Shown here piece after piece: positions 57,176 to 64,000 of a stretch of DNA of 64,000 bases (the first letter of the stretch is position 1; each line of letters opens with the position of its first letter). A program made the translations under genes and the position numbers. This DNA is from Anticarsia gemmatalis (Eukaryota > Arthropoda > Insecta > Lepidoptera > Erebidae): contig NC_134769.1 in the NCBI RefSeq assembly GCF_050436995.1, forward strand, positions 8,159,001 through 8,223,000, given 5' to 3'. The notes under the pieces were generated by a model. That model was not told where the DNA came from. It saw only the letters and a list, made by a program, of their open reading frames with translations, and did not search any database.

Positions 57176-57969
57176 AGGCTATTACGTTATCTGTCTATTA
57201 TGCAGATAACCTAGACTGGAACGTACTTAGGAGAATAGAACATCGGTATGTCTATCAGATATAGAACAACACAGGTGTATAGTGAATTACCTACTGTAGT
57301 GCCTATAGTCTAGTACTACTCTATTGTTTATTTAGTTTACTAAGTAGGCTTGTCATTTTGGATAGATTTTTTAGATTTGCTTTGATTTTCATCATTAAAT
57401 CATGGAAGCGAAAAAAATTGTAAAGGTAAGTAGTTACCACTTTAATCTAAATCCTTTCTCTAGTTTTCGAGCTAGGCAGACTGAAGATCACTAAAATCAA
57501 CAACACCACGAATTTGCTCGCCTCTTAACGTCTAGTATGCAATCCTTTATTTAGAAAATTAGGAAAACAAACCTTATTTGCAGTATTTCGCGTTGGCCCG
57601 GATTATTTCGTCTGGCAACATTAATCAAGATGTTATTTACAGAAAATGTTGCCCCATGGGAAATCATTACAATTAAGACGCTACCAAATTACGCTTTCAA
57701 AAGGTATTTGATAAATATTAATTCAGAAAACGCTGGGAAAAAATAATAACATTTATTTGAACACACTTTAGTAGAAAAATATTTAGCGAGCAAAGATTTC
57801 TATTTATTTCAGTTTCACTCTCGCTCTGCGAAACGAAAATTGGTAAACGAAAAGAAAAATATTTTGTGACTACTCTATTTTATGTAGGTACATACACAGG
57901 GTAGGCAGTATCAGACGAGCGTAGCTTATATTCTTGTTAATCAACGGAATGTAAGAATTCCAAACATAT
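57176..57969. other. AT-rich non-coding stretch
   Basis: No gene or repeat recognised. Confidence 0.5.
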
Positions 57970-59094
57970 AGTCGTTCGGGTCAACTGTGCGCACTTTCAC
58001 CTTTGGGACCACATTGTGAATTAGAACAGTGTAATCAGGAAAATAAAAGTAACATATCAAAATAAACATTTATTAGACTACAATTTGGAAGACAAACAAA
58101 ATCTGTAACTATATTAGTTTTCATTCAAACAGACAAAAACAACTGAAAGTCGGAATGCGTACACTTGACCCGTGTTGTGGGTAAGTGTGCGCACAGCTAT
58201 GGGGTAAGTAGACGCACTTGGGACAAGTGAACGGATTGGTTAATTTGACCGAAATGATTGATATGAATTAAATTATTTCACCAAAATTATCTATCCTTTG
58301 TAGTAAATTTAATGAAAATTAACCAGAATCAAACATTTCCTCTTCAGAAATTCCAAACACCAAACCGACAAAATACTTGAACATTCTAGGTATAAAAATA
58401 AAAACTTAAATAATCAAATTAAATAATTTGTACTGTTTCTGGCTTAAACCGACCCATTGAAGATGCAGCTACGTTTAATTTAAGTCTTTTGCGAAGACAT
58501 GACTCGTTTATATCAATTAGAGCTTTTGCTTTAGCGATTTGCTGTAACAGGCGCAAGTTCAGGTCTTTTTCTAATATAATTTCGAGGCATGGCGCTACAC
58601 TAAAACAAATAAGTAAATAAGAGCTTATTTGGTACTAAAATTATATAAATTTATTATTATCTATAAGAATCGGGGGCAAGTGTGCGCGTGCGCCCACTTA
58701 CCCGCGCACACTTTCCCGCAGACCCCAAAATTGAATATAAGAACCATTGAGTCCAAAGTAATGAATATAACTTTATATCACGCTTACAAATTTCAACAAC
58801 AATAACCATTTAATTAACAAAACATGACTTTCCTGGTGTTGCTCTACAATCTTACGTGTCAGAATGTTTTCCAAACCATAAGAAAGAAACAATCAAATGG
58901 CCTAAAACAGTTTTTTGCAAATATATAAACAACAAAGTGTGGTGCGGCGCACTGACATGTCGGGACTAGTTTGCGTCGCTTGCAGCTACGATTTACCAAA
59001 ATAGTCACCCGCGCCCCCTCACCCCGATCAGAGATATAGGCACTGCGCTCACTTACCCACTGCGAACAGTTACCCCGAACGACTCTACCTATGT
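57970..59094 (-). mobile_element. Decayed pogo/Tigger-like DNA transposon, 1125 bp
   Basis: Ends are inverted copies AGTCGTTCGGG(TC)AACTGTGCGCA and AGTCGTTCGGG(GT)AACTGTTCGCA, 24 bp with about three mismatches. A broken reading frame on the minus strand (58419-58590) encodes part of a psq-type helix-turn-helix. Copies of a GGGTAAGTGTGCGCAC-like word, in both directions, recur at 57986-58000, 58157-58232, 58672-58716 and 59045-59087. No catalytic DDE/D part is recognised, so it is an internally deleted derivative. A TA duplication is not clearly kept. Confidence 0.75.
58419..58590 (-). pseudogene. Broken transposase N-terminus (psq-type HTH)
   Basis: From the ATG at 58590 the frame reads MPRNYIRKRPEL and hits a stop after 19 codons. 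A one-frame shift restores LLQQIAKAKALID, then CLRKRLKLN and SMGRFKP, ending at a TAA (58419-58421). MPRNYxRK followed by a helix-turn-helix and then GRFKP is the usual start of transposases with a pipsqueak-type DNA-binding domain (pogo/Tigger group, CENP-B relatives). At least one frameshift is present and the catalytic domain is absent, so no protein is expected. Confidence 0.7.
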
Positions 59095-59707
59095 GTTTAT
59101 GAATAGAATAATAGCAACTTTGAAATTTTGCATCATGCGGTCTCGGGCTCGATCTCCGGTTCGGTCATAGTATGATTGGACATTTCTAATTCATATTAGA
59201 ATATTTCTCAATGATATCACAGAGTTTGCCTAAAACCGCGGGTGTAACAGTCGTGTTCTTATGTATTAGAATAGATAGCTTAACAAGGGATTTCACAAGT
59301 CCTTAAGAGGCGTGTTTATCACCCCGGCTTGTAATATGTTGGTCGTATATCTGCAAATAATCTGCTGCCCAGTTTGTTTCGTACGTTTTATGAACAAATT
59401 CCTAAGCTTTCAGACGAAGTGATAATTAGAAATAGAGTTTATGTACGGCCCCTAGAGGGCGCTAATCGAGCCTAGCGCTAAACTAACCCGATTTAAGACT
59501 TCAGTGTTTCTTGATTATTGTTAAGATTATTCTTTAATAGTAATTTATTGTAAGAGATTTAATGATCATAATTTTTACTTAAAACTGTGACCTTCAACCT
59601 AGAAACAAAAAATATATTGTAAAGTTATTTCGAAGCAATTTTTGTTATAGAATAATGATAGATAATTCGTAAGCACCTTTAAAAAAATGTTACAATATTT
59701 TAAATTC
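59095..59707. other. AT-rich non-coding stretch
   Basis: GCGGTCTCGGGCTCGATCTC (about 59139) looks like a remnant of a tRNA-SINE B box region (family D). Nothing else recognised. Confidence 0.4.
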
Positions 59708-59912
59708 CTTGTTTCTGCTGGCAACTTCGTCCAGGTGAAAATATTTCCCGGGGTCAAAGTATCCATAAATCTGTGTACTAAAAGTAGGTATCCTTATATA
59801 TTACTACAGGCTATAAATGTTATGTGTACCAAATATTAAAATTCGTTCTGTAGTTCTTGCGTGGAAGAGTAACGTAGGTACATAGAACTTTAGCTTTTAT
59901 AATATTAGTAGG
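59708..59912 (-). mobile_element. Helitron-like repeat, second group
   Basis: CTTGTTTCTGCTGGCAACTT, CGTCCAGGTGAAAATATTTC and GTACCAAATATTAAAATTCG run to TTTTATAATATTAGTAGGA, the inverted head of this group. The terminal CTAG has become CTTG. It has no coding capacity. Confidence 0.65.
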
Positions 59913-62900
59913 AAGAAAACAAGCAGACCTAATACAGGCATTCAAAGGTTAAGTATACGTGTTCTAGATCACTACAAACTACCCCACAGCCCTATACTAA
60001 CATTCAGGTTAAATGTAACATCTGACACCAATTATAGGTCATTCCTAGAATCAAGTGTGTAGTTCAAAGGGCAGAAATAGGGCTGCCTACGTGCTCTTAA
60101 AACACTTTTCTGCCTTGACATTTACTAGGGCGGGGGTTGATAAATTGTGTTTCCTTTCAACGCTCTAAAAAACGCTTAAAAGCGTCTAAGTGTTTTTGTT
60201 TTTGATAATGCGATACCACTGACAAATCTCTTGTTTTTTAAGACATTTTGCTTTGAGAAATTATGTGAATTTATGCCAAGTACTTCTGTTGTAAATGTCC
60301 AAAAAAACTAATAAGTTTTTGAGGAAAATTCTTCGTAATATCTCGCACTTGGCAATTTACCTTTAATTTGTAAGTTCATGGAGAATTTATACCTTTTCTA
60401 CGAGATTAAAGTATAAAATTACTAATTAAATAAAGTTTCACTTACTTTATTGAAATTGCTAAGTTATTCGTTCATTAATTAAATAAGATATCTTTCCAAT
60501 ATCTAAAAATATTTTTAAGATTTCTTTCTACAACTAGGTAGGTAACATACGTCAGTTTTCATTAATGGTGTAATTATTTAAATCGCGGCCATCTTGTAAC
60601 AAAAATATTTTTCAGTAAAAAAACTTCTTTCAAAGGTTATATAAAAGGTCTTAGTTTAAAGTGTTTTCTTTTAAAACCCCAAACATTAAACAAAGTAGGG
60701 TTAAATAAAAACAGAGTTCTTTGTCGATCAAGATTCAACGGTCTGGCAAGATTCCTAAGTGGCAACATTAGATAAACGACAGAGCTAATGGAATTTCATT
60801 ATATCTACCCGCAAAATATTACCTTAATATTTATGGCAGTGCATTCCTTATAAATCATTGTTATCTCAAATCATGCTTTTATACAGTAATAGATTTTATT
60901 TGTGTATGTGCAATATCTAGATACACTTTTATTTGTATTGTTTCTTCAGATTAATTGTTCACCAAGATTAATGGCTTACTACATTTTCACATTGGAATAA
61001 TCAAGTGTTCAAATGTAACTAATATTAGGATTAATATTAGCATTGATTGTTTTAACCGGACCATTAGTTTGTCCTTACTAAAGCTTGGTATAAAATACTA
61101 AAATGTACGTGTGATAAATAAGTATCCTTTGTTGACTAACTTAAAAAAAAATACCTACTAAAACCTGTCTTCTTCTCCACCTGTGAGTGTATTACATACA
61201 AACTTAAACCACATGATAAATCGATTATAATAATAGGTAGTTAGTAAGCTTGTAAGTTACCATCACAATAATCACAGCAATTATATAAAATGGATCGATT
61301 TAACTCTCGATAGCAAACGAGCGATTCATCATGAGTTTCATTCAGTTCGTATTACTCTGATCTGTGGTTTTATATTGAGATGAACTCATGTGTGAAACTT
61401 TGCAATCTAATATTGGTTATTACAGTAGCTATATTAGTAATTAAAGTCTTCATTAGTGTGATTATGACATATTTTAATGCTTTTTACGGCTCTATAAGCT
61501 GGCATTTCTAAGGCTGTAGTAAATAGTGTATCTATTTGTAAAATCAAATTCAAATACCCTCTTAGTATATCCATGAATTAAGTACCTATTTGAAATCGTC
61601 AGAATATTTTTAATCTACCACTGGTTCGGAAAAGTTATAAGTACTAGATATAATAATATAATGTTACCAGAATTGGTTAACTATTAGATTGTCATCCAGA
61701 ACTTGAAAATCTACTTACTTACATACCTTTTATTAGATTTATTTTTAACGGAGAAATTATGTACAGAAAATTGAAATATTTTATGGAGCAAGTTAAGTAA
61801 ATAAACAAACACGCGTCATAACATAAAGTTGTTTATTTTTATTATATTATAAATATTCATGATACAAACTCCAGGCTAATATTAGGTGTACGCGCAAGTT
61901 ATTTATGCCTATGGTATCCCCCGGGTGATGGCTTTCCTTATTCCTTTAGTATAACAGCTGCGTTGTATGAAAATTAGCTCCGTGTTTGCTATTTTCCAAG
62001 TTCCTCGCAAACCTTGAATGAGGCTGTAGCTACTTTAGTTTATGTAACTAGCAACGTGATCGTCATTTCAAAATAATTTAATTTAGAAATACGTAAGTAT
62101 TATATGTCAACATAACGGTGGTGTTTCTGTGTACCTTAAAATAGGCTTTGATAAATCTAGCACGCGATTACTGACTCAAGTTTTGAAATGCTACCGATCC
62201 TTTTAGCTTTGTATTTAGCCACCGAATTCTACAGAAAATATATTTATAGCACAATTTGTCGTTGTTGCCATATAGGTAAGTTAAGAGTTAAATTATTCTC
62301 CTAATAAAATTATGTAGGTACCTACCTAACACCGGAAAACTAGACTCCTACGGATATCTTAGAAAAATTAAGCCCAAATAAAGAGACCATCACTATCCAG
62401 ATAGTAGACTCGTCTCTTTGTGCCTAGCCCTGTAAGGAAGAAAAAAGCGATATTTTTTATGTTTAAAGTGCCTTCTTCTTAGATTACACCGAGATACCTC
62501 TTATTATTCTGTAACTTAAATACCTACCGCGTCAGTTAGGTTCTCCAAGTAGGTATAATCAAAGCTGGCAATCTTGTTTATTTACAATTTCCTGTACAAC
62601 CTAAACTTGTCTTGACTAATCCGGACGTGCCAGGGTCTTTAACTTTACACCTTTAAGTAAATTAATGTCAACTATACCTTATTACAAGCTTCAAGTATTA
62701 AGTGCGTTAATAAATCAGTAATAAATCATATTCTCCTAACACAAAATGAGTCTTCTGCAGTTCGCGACAGCTGCAAGTAACAAATATGTATATGTAAGTA
62801 CATCTATTGGTATGTTTCTCAACTCAAATCCGAGTAACAATAGTCTAAAATTCAGAACAATGAATCATATCTAAGTAGAGAACCTACTGAAAACAAAACT

Positions 62901-64000
62901 TTCACAGCAATAAAAAGTAACTGCATATAAATCTAGTAATATGTCACCAGGTGACCAAATATGCCCAAACCAAAATAGTTGGAGATTCTATGAAATAAGA
63001 CGCTACTAAAAATGACACATAAAAACGCGGGAAACGAGTGATTTATCTGCGAACGCGGCAGCCATTTTGAGCGACCTCATCGAAGTGCGGCCTTCTTGAT
63101 CAAATATTAAAAAGTGTATGAATATGAACGGACCGAGGTTTTATGATGAAAAATATTCGGGTTGTGTACATATTTATTCCCCGGTATTCCGATGAAAAGG
63201 TATCCGATATTAATATTGCAAAATCGCTTGATTACGAAGGTATTGCATTCTTCCGTCGCTGAATGTAAATTGGTGTTTAATATGCATACAGGGGTACAAA
63301 TATTATTTTATTAACGAAAGGAAATCTACGCTAGTAAAACAATTTATAATTGGATTAGTTAACCGTAAGTACATCATAGGTACTATGGATTTTATCAGGC
63401 TACGTATGTTGGATAATCTTGGTCTTGGTTAACTAATTATTCTGCAAAAATATTTTTTTATCTTCTCCGTACTTAGATATAAAAGTGGACATAGGAGTGC
63501 AGTAGTGAATAATATATGTTTTAAGATGTTTTTTCTAGTTTCCAATAAGAAACCACTAAAGCAAAACTAACAAGCTTGCGAGATTCTTACTTGATTATTG
63601 CGAGCTGAAAAAAGAAACGGAAAAAGAGCAAAGTTTTCGCTTTCAACTTTTTAAACTTAAATCATTTTTATCTGTACATCAAAAGCGAATTTTTCCACTC
63701 AATTAAGTTGGCGCAGCATTTTTTATCCATCTCCATCACTTAGTAACGGAGCCATGATGCTTTGTTTTTTTTTTCCGGCAGAGCGACAACACGCCATTTT
63801 CAACGCTGTGTTTTAAAAGCATTGGATCGTTTTTGACAATGATTATTTTTTAAATTAAGCTTTTAATTTAAAGCTTAATTAATTAGCAGGATGTTATTGT
63901 TTTCCGTAGACGCATTGTCAAAGACTACGTACTTCAGTTAAGTAAATTTGTTTTAGACCAATTGATCTACTTGAAATAAAAAATGTCAGCTCTGCTGGAA
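59913..64000. other. AT-rich non-coding stretch, repeat-poor
   Basis: About 4.1 kb with no supported gene and no family found elsewhere in the window. Two spots are of note: a CpG-bearing segment at about 62995-63110 (AACGCGGCAGCCATTTTGAG, GAAGTGCGGCC) and an AT palindrome TTAAATTAAGCTT / AAGCTTAATTAA at 63850-63882. Confidence 0.45.

Overview
The window is animal nuclear DNA, AT-rich and very gene-poor. It is almost certainly from a moth or butterfly (Lepidoptera). Three things point there: many Lep1-type non-autonomous Helitrons (start TCTATACTAATATTATAAA, end in a GC-rich hairpin then GTCAGCTAG, inserted between A and T), several tRNA-derived SINE families of the kind seen in moths, and one typical insect secreted glycine-rich protein gene. 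No genus can be named from the sequence alone.

Only one protein-coding gene can be defended. It lies at 4326-6280 on the + strand, with a TATA box, an arthropod TCAGT initiator, three exons with GT-AG introns, and a poly(A) signal. It encodes a 145-residue secreted Gly/Leu-rich protein, probably a cuticle or other extracellular structural protein. The other long open frames are mostly repeat-derived or unsupported.

Layout: 1-4.3 kb holds a small MITE and the first copy of a fold-back element (2475-2964). The gene follows. From 7.4 to 16.6 kb lies a dense mobile-element zone with tRNA-SINEs, 5S-rRNA-like SINEs, an 18-bp minisatellite, a crowded Helitron cluster, a mariner-type MITE and a chimeric Helitron. 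From 16.6 to 26 kb is mostly unique AT-rich sequence with a 425-bp tandem duplication (22.5-23.3 kb) and a short GC-richer segment carrying two TATCGATA octamers. From 26 to 36 kb there are scattered repeats and a TTAA-flanked palindrome. At 36094-37218 is a complete non-autonomous hAT element with an exact 8-bp target duplication, carrying a CpG-rich core. At 44682-45283 is the second fold-back copy, inverted relative to the first. From 45.7 to 53 kb there are SINEs, MITE-like repeats, a 5S-like SINE with a LINE-like tail and a decayed LINE reverse-transcriptase C-terminus. At 57970-59094 is a decayed pogo/Tigger-like transposon with a broken psq-type helix-turn-helix reading frame. The last 5 kb is nearly feature-free.

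The best leads for something new are the fold-back family (two stable internal hairpins, with a paired change that keeps the stem intact in both copies), the CpG-rich core inside the hAT element, and the 5S-derived SINE set with two distinct body types. No CRISPR array, operon, rRNA gene or intact tRNA gene was seen.
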